NCBI RefSeq assembly: GCF_021398715.1
Contig: NZ_CP090347.1
Location: 2,294,001 to 2,358,000 of the forward strand
Direction of reading: 5' to 3'
DNA: 64,000 nucleotides
Source: Microbacterium binotii
Lineage (GTDB): Bacteria; Actinomycetota; Actinomycetes; Actinomycetales; Microbacteriaceae
Position numbers and translations under genes: made by a program. The notes beneath the pieces are model-generated. The model worked only from the letters and a program-made list of their open reading frames with translations. It made no database searches and had not been told where the DNA came from. This document shows, in pieces, positions 47,209-56,555 of this stretch (positions within the stretch are counted from its first letter, which is position 1; every line of letters starts with the position of its first letter).

Positions 47209-48138
47209 GTGACCGACGATGTTTTCGACGAGTTCTCCTTCCTGCCCGCCCAGGCCGAGAGCCTCGGGCTCACGACGCGGTTGCCCGCGGCCGAGCGGCG
47301 CGATCTGGCCCTGGCGGACGGCAGGACCCTGTCTGCCCTCCGCTACGGCGACGAGGCGCCGGTCGTGACGTTCCTCCACGGCGCGGGCCTGAACGCACAC
47401 ACCTGGGACACCACGATCCTCGCGCTCGGACTGCCCGCCCTGTCGATCGACCTCGCGGGGCACGGCGACTCCTCCTGGCGAGCCGACGCGCGCTACGTCG
47501 CACGCACACTCGCCGAGGATGTGGTGCCCGCTCTCGAGACGTGGACCGAGGGCCCGCAAGTGCTCGTCGGGCATTCCCTCGGCGCACTCACCGCGACCGC
47601 CGTGGCGGCGGCACGGGGCGACCTGTTGCGCAGCCTCGTGCTCATCGACCTCACTCCCGGAGTGGATCCCACCGCGGGTCCGGCACAGATGCGCGCGTTC
47701 TTCGCCGGCCCGACCGACTGGGCCGATCGGGAGGAGCTGGTGGATCGGGCGCTGTCGTTCGGGCTGGGCGGCTCGCGCGAAGCGGCCACCCGCGGCGTGT
47801 ACCTGAACTCGCGGGTGCGCCCCGACGGGCGCGTGGAGTGGAAGCACCACTTCGCCCACCTCGCGGCAGCGGCCGCCGCATCCGATGCCGAAGCTTCCGC
47901 ACCGGACGCCATGCGAGAGCTTCTCGCGGCGAGTGGGTGGGACGACCTCGCCGCCGTGCGCGCGCCGATCACGCTCGTGCGCGGCGACGCCGGATACGTG
48001 ACGGAAGCGGATGCGGAGGAGTTCCGCCGGCGCCGCCCTGATGCCGACCTGATCGTCGTGCCCGCGCACCACAACGTGCACGAGCAGATCCCGGCACGCC
48101 TCGCGACTCTGCTGGGTCGGATCGTCGAGGCCGGATGA
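47209..48138 (+). CDS. Alpha/beta-fold hydrolase
   Basis: This 309-residue cytoplasmic hydrolase has the oxyanion segment FLHGAGLNAHTWD, the DLAGHGDSSW strand-helix region, the nucleophile elbow VGHSLGALTA and a C-terminal His in PAHHNVHEQ. The lid region is of ordinary size. Esterase, lipase or C-C hydrolase activity is possible; the substrate is not predictable. The GTG start is fixed by the leaderless -10 6 bases upstream. Confidence 0.88.
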   Translation: MTDDVFDEFSFLPAQAESLGLTTRLPAAERRDLALADGRTLSALRYGDEAPVVTFLHGAGLNAHTWDTTILALGLPALSIDLAGHGDSSWRADARYVARTLAEDVVPALETWTEGPQVLVGHSLGALTATAVAAARGDLLRSLVLIDLTPGVDPTAGPAQMRAFFAGPTDWADREELVDRALSFGLGGSREAATRGVYLNSRVRPDGRVEWKHHFAHLAAAAAASDAEASAPDAMRELLAASGWDDLAAVRAPITLVRGDAGYVTEADAEEFRRRRPDADLIVVPAHHNVHEQIPARLATLLGRIVEAG

Positions 48139-48188
48139 CGCTGTCGAATTGTGACGTGACGCAGACTCCTGCAGCCGCGGCGGCGATC

Positions 48189-48194
48189 TAGGCT
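48189..48194 (+). promoter_or_regulatory. -10 element of the peptide ABC importer operon
   Basis: TAGGCT in GATCTAGGCTGGTAC lies 61 bases before the first ATG. This transcript keeps a ribosome site (GGAAAGGA) for the substrate-binding lipoprotein. Confidence 0.5.
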
Positions 48195-48255
48195 GGTACA
48201 CCGCACCGACCCTCGTCCTCCCTCCATGCCCCCGCGTCCGCGGAAAGGACTCCCC

Positions 48256-49758
48256 ATGCACCGCCGAACGCCCCTCGCCCTCGCAGCGCTCGTGGCCGCC
48301 GCCGTTCTCTCCCTCTCCGCCTGCGCGCCTTCGACGTCGCCGACGCCGTCGGGCTCTCCGGATGCGGACTCCTCCGTCGTCGTCCGGCTCGCGCTCGAGC
48401 CCACGAACCTCGACATCCGCCAGACCTCGGGCTCAGCGCTCGATCAGATCCTCATCGACAACCTGTACCAGGGTCTCGTCGCGCGCACGCCCGAACAGGA
48501 GATCGTGCCGGCGCTGGCGAGCGATTGGACCGTCTCGGACGACCGACTGACCTACACCTTCACGCTGCGCGAGGGCGTCACCTTCCACGACGGTCAGCCG
48601 CTGACCCCGGAGGACGTCGTCTTCTCACTGACCCAGCATCGCGACAACCCCGGATGGGTGGACGCCGCAACCCTCGCGAACGTCACGGGCGTGACGGCCG
48701 ACGGACAGAAGATCACGCTCACCCTCTCTCAGCCCGACTCGCAGCTCCTGTGGAACCTCAGCGGCCGAGCGGGCATCATCCTGAAGGAGGGCGACGGCGT
48801 CGACTACCAGACGGCGGCCAACGGCACCGGCCCCTTCACCCTCGAGCGCTGGACACGCGGCGACAACATCACGTTCGCCCGCAACCCCGCCTACTGGGGC
48901 ACGCCGGCCAAGGCGGCGGAGGTCGTCTTCGACTACATCCCCGACAACCAGGCCGCACTCAACGCCGCCCTGGCGGGCGAGGTCGACGTGGTGACGGGCT
49001 TCGACGCGAACCTGAAGACGCAGATCGAGGCGAACGGCGACTTCGCGCTCGTCGTCGGCGATTCCACCGACAAGGGCACCCTCGCCTTCAACCAGACCTC
49101 GGGCCCCCTCGCGGACAAGCGCGTGCGTCAGGCCATCCGGCAGGCGATCGATCACGACGCCTTCGTGGAGGCGCTGGGCGCGGGCAAGACCATGTACGGC
49201 CCGATCCCGTCCCTCGACCCGGGCTACGAGGACCTCTCTGAGGTCGCTCCCTACGATCCCGACGCCGCCAAGAAGCTCCTCGCGGATGCCGGCGCCTCGG
49301 ACACGACGCTGACGCTCACCATCCCCTCCTTCTACCCGGCGACGATCTCGCAGCTGCTCGTCTCGGACCTGAACGCCGTCGGGATCACCCTCAAGGTCGA
49401 CTCGGTGGACTTCCCGACCTGGCTCAAGAACGTCTACACGAACCACGACTACGAGCTGAGCTTCGTGCTGCACACCGAGGCGCGGGACTTCGCCAACTGG
49501 ACGAACCCGGCGTACTACTTCACGTACGACAACCCGCAGGTGACCCAGCTCTACACGCAGGCGCGCGCAGCCACGACCGATGAGGAGGCGGCGAAGCTGC
49601 TCGCCCAGGCCGCCCGTATCGTCTCGGACGATGCGGCCGCGGACTGGCTGTACAACGGAGCCAGCGTCGTCGCCGTCGGCACGAACGTCTCGGGCTTCCC
49701 CTCGGTGAACGTCAACGAGCGGCTCAACGTGACCGAACTCGGCAAGAGCGACGGGTGA
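48256..49758 (+). CDS. Peptide/nickel-type ABC transporter substrate-binding lipoprotein
   Basis: This 500-residue solute receptor has a lipoprotein signal peptide ending LSAC with the lipidated Cys at about 23. It is a family 5 extracellular solute-binding protein (DppA/OppA/NikA type), with SDWTVSDDRLTYTFTLREGV and FHDGQPLTPEDVVFSL near the N-terminal lobe. It delivers oligopeptides, nickel chelates or similar ligands to the permeases encoded next. The ATG follows GGAAAGGA. Its stop overlaps the next start by 4 bases. Confidence 0.93.
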   Translation: MHRRTPLALAALVAAAVLSLSACAPSTSPTPSGSPDADSSVVVRLALEPTNLDIRQTSGSALDQILIDNLYQGLVARTPEQEIVPALASDWTVSDDRLTYTFTLREGVTFHDGQPLTPEDVVFSLTQHRDNPGWVDAATLANVTGVTADGQKITLTLSQPDSQLLWNLSGRAGIILKEGDGVDYQTAANGTGPFTLERWTRGDNITFARNPAYWGTPAKAAEVVFDYIPDNQAALNAALAGEVDVVTGFDANLKTQIEANGDFALVVGDSTDKGTLAFNQTSGPLADKRVRQAIRQAIDHDAFVEALGAGKTMYGPIPSLDPGYEDLSEVAPYDPDAAKKLLADAGASDTTLTLTIPSFYPATISQLLVSDLNAVGITLKVDSVDFPTWLKNVYTNHDYELSFVLHTEARDFANWTNPAYYFTYDNPQVTQLYTQARAATTDEEAAKLLAQAARIVSDDAAADWLYNGASVVAVGTNVSGFPSVNVNERLNVTELGKSDG

Positions 49759-50708
49759 TCCGATACACGCTGATGCGACTGGCCCTGCTCGCCGCGGGGC
49801 TGGTCGTCGCCAGCGTGATCATCTTCTTCACCTTGCGCATCCTGCCCGGCGACGTCGCACAGCTGATCGGCGGCACGAACTCCACCCCCGAACAGATCGC
49901 CGCCATCCGTGACCGGCTCGATCTGGACGCACCTCTCGCGGCGCAGTACCTGGATTGGATCGGCGGGGTGCTGCGCGGAGATCTCGGCGCTTCGCTGCTG
50001 ACCGGAACCCCGGTGGCCACCGAGCTCGCCCAGAAGGCACAGATCACCCTTCCGCTGGGCGCGCTCTCGCTCACCATCGCCCTGCTGTTCGCAGGTCCCC
50101 TCGGCGTCGTGTCCGCGCTCCGGCGGGCACGACTGGGCGGCACCGTCATCGGTGTGGGCGCGCAGACGCTCGCAGCGGTTCCCGTCGTCTGGGCCGGCAT
50201 GATGCTCGTGGTCGTGTTCGCCGTCTGGTGGGGAGTGCTCCCGGCACAGGGCTTCCCGCGCGACGGGTGGAGCGACCCGGGCGCGGCGCTTCGTTCGCTC
50301 GTTCTGCCGGCGCTGACGATCGGCATCGTGGAAGGCGCGATGCTGTTGCGCTTCGTGCGCAGCGCCACGCTGCAGGCCATGGGACAGGATTACGTGCGCA
50401 CCGCCGCCTCGCAGGGTCTCACTCGCACCCGAGCGCTCATCCGGCACGGGCTGCCCAACGTCGGACTGTCCGTGGTGACGGTGCTCGGGCTGCAGGTGGC
50501 CGGCATCGTCGTGGGCGCCGTGGTGATCGAGCAGCTGTTCTCACTGCCCGGCATCGGACGGATGCTGGTACGCGACGTGTCGGCACGCGATCTGCCCATG
50601 GTGCAGGGTGAGCTTCTCGCTCTCACGGCCTTCGTCCTGCTGGTCGGCTTCATCGTCGATCTCGTGCACCGCCTGATCGATCCGCGCCAGAGGGAGTCGG
50701 CGGCATGA
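49755..50708 (+). CDS. Peptide/nickel-type ABC transporter permease 1 (DppB-like)
   Basis: This 317-residue permease has six membrane helices. The DppB-type periplasmic start (LRLALLAAGLVVASVIIFFTLRILPGD) and the EAA loop contacting the ATPases (AASQGLTRTRALIRHGLPN) are visible. The start is a GTG overlapping the lipoprotein stop. It pairs with the following permease to form the channel. Confidence 0.93.
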   Translation: MIRYTLMRLALLAAGLVVASVIIFFTLRILPGDVAQLIGGTNSTPEQIAAIRDRLDLDAPLAAQYLDWIGGVLRGDLGASLLTGTPVATELAQKAQITLPLGALSLTIALLFAGPLGVVSALRRARLGGTVIGVGAQTLAAVPVVWAGMMLVVVFAVWWGVLPAQGFPRDGWSDPGAALRSLVLPALTIGIVEGAMLLRFVRSATLQAMGQDYVRTAASQGLTRTRALIRHGLPNVGLSVVTVLGLQVAGIVVGAVVIEQLFSLPGIGRMLVRDVSARDLPMVQGELLALTAFVLLVGFIVDLVHRLIDPRQRESAA

Positions 50709-51598
50709 GGGCGTCGCGCGTCCCGTGGTGGCGCCGGCTGTTCTCGGAGCCCGCCGGCGCCACCGGCGTGGTCATCGTCCTCGCGCTGCTGGCCGTCGCC
50801 TCCCTCGCGACGTTCTGGACTCCCTACGACCCTCAAGCCGCGGATGTGGCGGGCCGCTGGGCGGGGCCAGGCGCCGCCCATCTGCTGGGCACCGACGCCA
50901 CCGGTCGCGACATCCTCAGCATCCTCATGGCGGGCTCGCGCACGACGGTCGCGGTGGCCGCCGGCGCGGGTGTCATCGCGACGATCGTGGGCCTCACCCT
51001 GGCCGCTCTCGGCGCTCTCACCCACCGCTGGGTGCGGGAGTCGGTGGCGGTCCTCGTCGACATGCTCGTCGCCTTCCCGGTGCTGCTGATCGCCATGATG
51101 ATCTCGGCGGTGTGGGGCGGATCGCTGGCCGTCGTCGTGTGGTCCGTGGGCATCGGCTTCGGTGTCAACATCGCCAGGGTGAGCCGTCCCGAGCTGCGTC
51201 GCGTGCTGCACAGCGACTTCGTCGTGGCGGCGCGGGCCTCGGGGCTCTCCGGCTGGCAGAACCTCACACGGCATCTGCTGCCCAATGTGGCTCCCGTGTT
51301 CATCGTGCAGCTGTCCTGGTCGATGGCCGTCGCGGTGCTCGCCGAGGCCGGGCTCAGCTATCTGGGCTTCGGTGCCCCCGTGACGGAGCCGTCCTGGGGG
51401 GTGCTGCTGTCGCAGCTTCAGCAGTACCTCACCGTCTACCCGCTCTCGGTCCTGTGGCCGGGTCTCGCCATCACGGCCACCGTGCTCGGGTTCAATCTGC
51501 TGGGCGATGGGCTCCGCGACGCCACGGACCCGACGCTGCGCACGCGGAGCGGCTCGGCCCGCCGGGCGCGCACCCATCTTCCGGAGGTCGTCGCATGA
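50705..51598 (+). CDS. Peptide/nickel-type ABC transporter permease 2 (DppC-like)
   Basis: This 297-residue permease has six helices and the DppC-type loop (WAGPGAAHLLGTDATGRDILS) after the first helix. The EAA motif is in AARASGLSGWQNLTRHLLPN. It overlaps both neighbours by 4 bases (ATGA), so stoichiometry is likely set by translational coupling. Confidence 0.93.
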   Translation: MRASRVPWWRRLFSEPAGATGVVIVLALLAVASLATFWTPYDPQAADVAGRWAGPGAAHLLGTDATGRDILSILMAGSRTTVAVAAGAGVIATIVGLTLAALGALTHRWVRESVAVLVDMLVAFPVLLIAMMISAVWGGSLAVVVWSVGIGFGVNIARVSRPELRRVLHSDFVVAARASGLSGWQNLTRHLLPNVAPVFIVQLSWSMAVAVLAEAGLSYLGFGAPVTEPSWGVLLSQLQQYLTVYPLSVLWPGLAITATVLGFNLLGDGLRDATDPTLRTRSGSARRARTHLPEVVA

Positions 51599-52389
51599 GC
51601 CTCGAGGTGACCGACCTCGTCATCGAGATCGACGGTGTCCGCGTCGTCGACCGGCTCAGCTTCCGGGTGGCCGACGGCGAGCGGCTCGGGATCATCGGCG
51701 AGTCCGGATCGGGCAAGTCGCTCACGGCGCTCGCCATCCTGGGGCTGCTCCCCGAAGGCGCCGCGGCGAGCGGCAGCATCCGGCTGAACGGCCGCGAGGT
51801 GATCGGCGCCACGGAGCGCGAGCTCGCCCGCGTCCGCGGCGCCGAGGTGGGCATCGTGTTCCAGGAGCCGCAGACGGCCCTGAACCCGATCCGCACGGTC
51901 GGCCGCCAGATCGCCGAGGCGCCGCGCATCCACCGGGGGCTGGGCCGAGCGGCACGGCGCGAGGTCGCCGTCACCGGTGCCCGGCGTGTGGGACTTCCCG
52001 AGCCCGAGCGCATCGTCGACCGATATCCGCATCAGCTCTCGGGCGGCCAGCGTCAACGCGTCGCGATCGCCATGGCTCTCGCGCTGGATCCCGGGCTGCT
52101 CATCGCGGACGAGCCGACGACGGCGCTCGACGTGACGATCCAGGCGGAGATCCTCGATCTGCTGCGCACACTGGTCGCGGATGCGGGGATGTCGCTCGTG
52201 TTCATCACGCACGACCTGGCGGTGCTCGCGCAGATCGCGACGCACGCGGTCGTGATGGAGAACGGACGCATCGTCGAGGAGGGTTCGGTGGCGACGCTGC
52301 TCACGGCTCCGCGTTCGCCCGCGACGCAAGGACTCCTCCGGGATGCACGGGCGACGCTGTGGCGCCCCGACGAGAAGGAGGAGCGATGA
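51595..52389 (+). CDS. Peptide/nickel-type ABC transporter ATPase 1 (DppD-like)
   Basis: The 264-residue ATPase has Walker [14 protein letters not shown]-loop [10 protein letters not shown], signature [15 protein letters not shown], Walker [13 protein letters not shown] and the H-loop [10 protein letters not shown]. The usual C-terminal Cys-rich oligopeptide extension is absent, making it shorter than most DppD. It overlaps its neighbours by 4 bases. Confidence 0.93.
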   Translation: MSLEVTDLVIEIDGVRVVDRLSFRVADGERLGIIGESGSGKSLTALAILGLLPEGAAASGSIRLNGREVIGATERELARVRGAEVGIVFQEPQTALNPIRTVGRQIAEAPRIHRGLGRAARREVAVTGARRVGLPEPERIVDRYPHQLSGGQRQRVAIAMALALDPGLLIADEPTTALDVTIQAEILDLLRTLVADAGMSLVFITHDLAVLAQIATHAVVMENGRIVEEGSVATLLTAPRSPATQGLLRDARATLWRPDEKEER

Positions 52390-53177
52390 CGGTGCTGCTC
52401 TCCGGCCGCGGTCTCTCGCGCACCTATCGGGCGCCGCGCACCGCGCATCTCGCGCCGCGGTCACTCACGCACGCGCTCGACGGGATCGACCTCGATGTTC
52501 ACGAGGGCGAGTCGCTGGGCATCATCGGCGAATCCGGCTCGGGCAAGTCGACACTCATCCGTCTCCTCCTCGCACTCGACGTGCCCACCGCCGGCACCGT
52601 CAGCTTCGAGGGCCGCCAGATCGATCCGGCCGCCTCCGCGCGCCGGCTGCACTGGCTCAGGCGTCAGACCGGCATCGTCTTCCAGGACCCGTACGCGTCG
52701 CTCGATCCGCGGATGCGGGTGGGCCGCATCGTGGCCGAGCCGCTGTGGGCCTTGGGCATCCCGGGCGACCGCGAGGCGCGCGTGGCCGAGGTGCTCGCGG
52801 ATGTGGATCTTCCCGCCGACGCCGCCGGACGCTATCCGCACGAGTTCTCGGGCGGACAGCGCCAGCGGATCGCCCTCGCCCGCGCCCTCGTGCACCGCCC
52901 GCGCCTGCTGGTCGGCGACGAGCCGCTGTCGGCGCTCGACGTGACGGTGCGCGCTCAGATCATCGGCCTCATCGATCGCCTGCGCAGCCGTGACGGACTC
53001 AGTCTCCTGATGGTCTCGCACGACATCGGCGTCGTACAGGCGCTCTGCGACCGCGTCATCGTGCTCAAGGACGGCCGCATGGTCGAGGAGGGACCGACCT
53101 CGCGTGTGCTGCGGCATCCGAGCGCGCCCTACACGCAGCGGCTGCTGGCCGCTGTGCCGACGCTCCCGGGGGCCTGA
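52386..53177 (+). CDS. Peptide/nickel-type ABC transporter ATPase 2 (DppF-like)
   Basis: The 263-residue second ATPase has Walker [15 protein letters not shown]-loop [12 protein letters not shown], signature [15 protein letters not shown], Walker [13 protein letters not shown] and H-loop [11 protein letters not shown]. The N-terminal region includes the short insertion ([17 protein letters not shown]) common in DppF. It ends the importer operon and converges on the GNAT gene with stops 6 bases apart. Confidence 0.93.
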   Translation: MTVLLSGRGLSRTYRAPRTAHLAPRSLTHALDGIDLDVHEGESLGIIGESGSGKSTLIRLLLALDVPTAGTVSFEGRQIDPAASARRLHWLRRQTGIVFQDPYASLDPRMRVGRIVAEPLWALGIPGDREARVAEVLADVDLPADAAGRYPHEFSGGQRQRIALARALVHRPRLLVGDEPLSALDVTVRAQIIGLIDRLRSRDGLSLLMVSHDIGVVQALCDRVIVLKDGRMVEEGPTSRVLRHPSAPYTQRLLAAVPTLPGA

Positions 53178-53182
53178 GGGCC

Positions 53183-53791
53183 TCAGCGCGAGAACAGACC
53201 GCGCTTCTTCTTCGGCTTGAGCGACTTCTGAAGATAGACCGTGCCGAGCCAACGCCCGAACTTGAAACCGACACGGCCCATGCGCCCGACCTCCGTGAAG
53301 CCGAGCTTCTCATGGAGCCGGATCGAGCCCTCGGCGCCCTTGTCGCTGATGACCGCGACGAGCTCGCGGATGCCCTTCTGCTCGCAGGCCTCGATGAGCG
53401 CGGCCAGCAGCGCCGTTCCCAGGCCTTTGCCCGATGCCGCCTGTCCGAGGTAGATCGAGTCCTCGACCGTGTAGCGGTAGGCGGATTTTCCCGCCCAGGG
53501 CTGCACGAGCGCGTATCCGAGGATCTGCCCGGAGGGGCTCTCCGCCACCAGGAAGGGGAGCTCGAGCTTGCGCAGGTGATCGAACTTCTCCCGCCACTTC
53601 GTCAGAGACCACTTCTTCTCGTCGAAGGTCACGACGGAGTTGGTGACGTAGTAGTTGTAGATCTCGCGGATGTCGGGGATGTCCGCCGTCGTCGCCTCGC
53701 GGATGCGGAACTCGAAGCCGCGCTCGGGCGGAGCCTGGCGACGCAGGTGTCGCGGAAGCCGCCGACGGCGCTGGTATTCCTCTTCGAGCAT
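53183..53791 (-). CDS. GNAT N-acetyltransferase (phosphinothricin-acetyltransferase-like)
   Basis: This 202-residue protein has a basic 30-residue lead followed by a GNAT domain: FRIREATTADIPDIREIYNYYV, the acetyl-CoA-binding stretch QAASGKGLGTALLAAL and the C-terminal strand RMGRVGFKFGRWLGTVYLQ, which resembles Pat/Bar-type amine acetyltransferases. It could acetylate a small amine or antibiotic-like amino acid. The C-terminus is basic (KPKKKRGLFSR). TAGGCT lies 7 bases before the ATG and its first three bases are the ung stop codon. Confidence 0.88.
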   Translation of the reverse strand: MLEEEYQRRRRLPRHLRRQAPPERGFEFRIREATTADIPDIREIYNYYVTNSVVTFDEKKWSLTKWREKFDHLRKLELPFLVAESPSGQILGYALVQPWAGKSAYRYTVEDSIYLGQAASGKGLGTALLAALIEACEQKGIRELVAVISDKGAEGSIRLHEKLGFTEVGRMGRVGFKFGRWLGTVYLQKSLKPKKKRGLFSR

Positions 53792-53798
53792 GGCGCCC

Positions 53799-53804
53799 AG
53801 CCTA
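53799..53804 (-). promoter_or_regulatory. -10 element of the GNAT gene, overlapping the ung stop codon
   Basis: TAGGCT with a 7-base spacer (GGGCGCC) to the ATG. The TAG of the hexamer is the ung stop codon. Confidence 0.45.
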
Positions 53805-54494
53805 CGCGGGAAGCCGCCAGTCGATCCCCGTCCCGCCCTGTGCGATCAGCAGTTCGTTGACGCGGGAGAACGGACGGGAACCGAAGAATCCCCTGCTGGC
53901 CGACAGCGGCGACGGATGCGGCGACTGGATGCTCGGCACGCCGCCGAGAATCGGCGTGAGACCCGCCGCATCCCTCCCCCACAGCACCGCGACGAGAGGG
54001 CCGCCCCGCTCGGCGAGGACGCGGATCGCGTGCTCGGTGACCTTCTCCCATCCCCATCCGCGGTGGGATGCGGGAGAACCCGGCGCGACGGTCAGGACCC
54101 GGTTCAGCAGCATCACGCCCTGTTCGCTCCACGCGGAGAGATCGCCGTGCACGGCCGGCGTGATGCCCAGGTCGTCGTCGAGTTCGCGATAGATGTTGGC
54201 GAGGCTGCGCGGGATGGGGCGCACGTGCGCGTCGACGGCGAACGAGAGACCGATGGGGTGCCCGGGTGTCGGATAGGGGTCCTGCCCCACGATGAGCACC
54301 TTGACGTCGGCGAGCGGCCGCTGGAAGGCGCGCAGGACGCGGTCCCCGGCGGGCAGGTAGGCACGCCCCGCGGCGGTCTCCCGGCGCAGACGCTCCCCCA
54401 GCGCGGCGATGTCGTCGGCGACCGGGGCGAGGGCCTCGGCCCAGCCCGTATCCATGAGGCCCGCCGCGGCGAGCTCGGGCAGCGTCTTGGCCAT
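53802..54494 (-). CDS. ung: Uracil-DNA glycosylase, family 1
   Basis: This 230-residue repair enzyme removes uracil from DNA. The catalytic water-activating loop [18 protein letters not shown], the uracil-recognition strand [10 protein letters not shown] and the minor-groove loop [17 protein letters not shown] are all intact. It starts 3 bases after the phosphoribosyltransferase stop and is probably co-transcribed with it. Confidence 0.96.
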   Translation of the reverse strand: MAKTLPELAAAGLMDTGWAEALAPVADDIAALGERLRRETAAGRAYLPAGDRVLRAFQRPLADVKVLIVGQDPYPTPGHPIGLSFAVDAHVRPIPRSLANIYRELDDDLGITPAVHGDLSAWSEQGVMLLNRVLTVAPGSPASHRGWGWEKVTEHAIRVLAERGGPLVAVLWGRDAAGLTPILGGVPSIQSPHPSPLSASRGFFGSRPFSRVNELLIAQGGTGIDWRLPA

Positions 54495-54497
54495 GGG

Positions 54498-55019
54498 TCA
54501 GGCGGAGCCGGGAAGACCCTGGTCCTCTTCGAGGACCGAGCCCTGCCAGGACCACGGGAAGTCGATCCACAGGTCGGTGTTCTTCCAGCTGAAGTCCGGC
54601 TGGATGATCGTCGTCGGCTTCGTGTAGATCACGGCGGAGCGCACGTCGGCGCCCCGCTCGACGAGCAGGCGCACGGCGAGATCGAGCGTGCGACCGCTGT
54701 CGGCGACGTCGTCGACGAGAAGCACACGACGCCCGTTCAGATATGTCATGTCGAGCTCTGGCGGAAGCAGCTCCGGAGCGTCGAGCACCGTGCCGATGCC
54801 GGTGTAGAACTCGACGTTGATCGCGCCGCAGTTCTTCACGCCGAGTCCGTAAGCGATCGCTCCGGCCGGCAGCAGCCCGCCGCGGGCGATCGCGACGACC
54901 ACCTCGGGCACGAAGTCGGCGGCGATCACCTCACGGGCGATGTCACGGCTCGCTTGACCGAACAGGTCCCAGGTCAGAGTTTCGCGTTCGGGCGCCACGG
55001 CGCTCTCCTCGTTCGTCAC
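54498..55019 (-). CDS. Purine-type phosphoribosyltransferase
   Basis: This 173-residue type I phosphoribosyltransferase has the PRPP-binding motif VLLVDDVADSGRTLDLAV, a pyrophosphate-loop region (IARGGLLPAGAIAYGLG) and a hood with PDFSWKNTDLWIDFPW. The last stretch resembles the xanthine/hypoxanthine-guanine phosphoribosyltransferase group. The role is likely base salvage, with exact base unknown. The GTG start has TAGGCT 6 bases upstream. Confidence 0.82.
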   Translation of the reverse strand: MTNEESAVAPERETLTWDLFGQASRDIAREVIAADFVPEVVVAIARGGLLPAGAIAYGLGVKNCGAINVEFYTGIGTVLDAPELLPPELDMTYLNGRRVLLVDDVADSGRTLDLAVRLLVERGADVRSAVIYTKPTTIIQPDFSWKNTDLWIDFPWSWQGSVLEEDQGLPGSA

Positions 55020-55025
55020 CGTCCC

Positions 55026-55052
55026 AGCCTAGAGCGCGGCGCGGTGTAGCGT
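55026..55052. promoter_or_regulatory. Back-to-back leaderless promoters for the phosphoribosyltransferase and MFS genes
   Basis: On the minus strand TAGGCT (55026-55031) has a 6-base spacer to the GTG at 55019; on the plus strand TAGCGT (55047-55052) has a 6-base spacer to the ATG at 55059. Only 39 bases separate the two coding regions, so each promoter's -35 region overlaps the other's -10 area or gene start. Confidence 0.5.
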
Positions 55053-55058
55053 TTCGCC

Positions 55059-56546
55059 ATGACCAGCACCCGCGCGCCCGGTCGATCGGCACTCGGCATC
55101 ACGGCGGGCCTGATCGGCTGGTTCATCCTCGTCGAGATCGTCAGCGGCATCCTGCAGGGCTATTACGTGCCCCTGTTCAGCGACATCGTGGTCCACCTGG
55201 GCGTCCACGACGCCGACGTCAACTGGTTCGAGGCCGCGCAGCTGCTGCTGTCAGCCCTCGTCGTCCCGGTGATGGCCAAGCTCGGCGACATGTACGGGCA
55301 CAAGCGCATCCTCCTGATCGCCACGATCCTCACGGCCGGAGCCACCTGGTGGATCGCGTTCGCGGGTTCCTTCTGGAGCTTCCTCATCGCCTGGGCTCTG
55401 CAGGGCTTCTACGTCGTGTGGCTGCCGCTCGAGATCGCGCTCATCTTCGAGCGCGGACGCCGGCAGGGCCGTGGGGTCTCCGCCACCCGCCGCGCGGCCG
55501 GCCTTCTGGTCGTCGGTCTCCAGGCGGGTGCCATCGTGGGCGCACTGGCGGCCGGTCGACTGTTCGCGGCGACCGCCGAGAACCTCTCGCTGACCCTCAT
55601 GCTGCCGGCGGTCGCCGTGACGCTGATCGGCGTCGTCATCTGGCTCGGTGTCCCGGAGTCCGAGCCTGTCGCCGGTCGGAGACTGGATGCGGGCGGCTTC
55701 GTCATCCTCGCGGTCGCGCTCCTGCTCGTCACCGGAGCCCTCACCTTCCTCCGCATCAACGGACCCGGCTTCGTGTGGACCTGGTTGCTGCTGGCGGCAG
55801 GTCTCGCCGCTTTCGTGTGGTTCGTGCGTTTCGAGCTCCGCCAGGAGGACCCCGCCGTCGACATCCGGGTGCTCCGCCGGCCCGAGATGTGGCCCGTGCA
55901 GGCCACGGCCGCTCTGGTGGGCATCAGCCTGCTCGGGGCACAGGGGCCGCTGTCGACCTACGCCGGCACCGACTCCTCGCTCGGCTACGGGCTGGGCCTG
56001 GATGCCACCGGTCGCTCCAACGTGATCGGCGTGTACCTCCTCTCTCTGATCGTCGGCGCCGTCATCTTCTCGATCACCTCGCGCCGTGCGAGTCCGCGCG
56101 TCGTGCTCATCGGGGCGGCTCTGCTCGTGGGCATCGGCTATCTGTTGTTCCTTCCGCTGCACCGCGAGCTGTGGCAGGTCCTGATGAACCTGTCGATCGC
56201 AGGCCTGGGCTCCGGCGCGCTCGTGGCCGCACTGCCCGCGGCCGCCGCGGCCGCCGCGCCGCGCGGCCAGACCGGCATCGCCTCCGCGCTGACGAACACG
56301 ACCAAGACGATCGGCGGCACCTTCGCCTCCGCCGTGTTCGGCGTCGTGCTCGCTGTCGGCGCGGGCGCTGTCGCGAGCTCGACCGCCGCATCTCTGGGCG
56401 GCTACATCACCGTGTGGATCGTGTGCGCCGCCGGCGGTTTCGCCGCTGCCGCGGTGCTTCTCGTGGTGCCCAAGGTGGCGTTCGCGGACACCGACACCGA
56501 GGCCACGGCGCACGCCGCCGCCTCGGGAGGGACGACCGCCCGCTGA
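55059..56546 (+). CDS. MFS transporter (14-helix, DHA2-like)
   Basis: This 495-residue permease has about fourteen membrane segments. The motif A loop after helix 2 is MAKLGDMYGHKRILLIA. It resembles drug:H+ antiporters, but no resistance gene accompanies it and the substrate is unknown. It converges on the minus-strand gene ending at 56556. Confidence 0.85.
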   Translation: MTSTRAPGRSALGITAGLIGWFILVEIVSGILQGYYVPLFSDIVVHLGVHDADVNWFEAAQLLLSALVVPVMAKLGDMYGHKRILLIATILTAGATWWIAFAGSFWSFLIAWALQGFYVVWLPLEIALIFERGRRQGRGVSATRRAAGLLVVGLQAGAIVGALAAGRLFAATAENLSLTLMLPAVAVTLIGVVIWLGVPESEPVAGRRLDAGGFVILAVALLLVTGALTFLRINGPGFVWTWLLLAAGLAAFVWFVRFELRQEDPAVDIRVLRRPEMWPVQATAALVGISLLGAQGPLSTYAGTDSSLGYGLGLDATGRSNVIGVYLLSLIVGAVIFSITSRRASPRVVLIGAALLVGIGYLLFLPLHRELWQVLMNLSIAGLGSGALVAALPAAAAAAAPRGQTGIASALTNTTKTIGGTFASAVFGVVLAVGAGAVASSTAASLGGYITVWIVCAAGGFAAAAVLLVVPKVAFADTDTEATAHAAASGGTTAR

Positions 56547-56555
56547 CGCAGAGGC

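Noticed and set aside
49755..53177. Nickel-specific NikBCDE assignment for the ABC importer
   Set aside because: Permease and ATPase families do not separate peptide from nickel transporters by sequence alone, and no nickel enzyme or NikR-type site is nearby.
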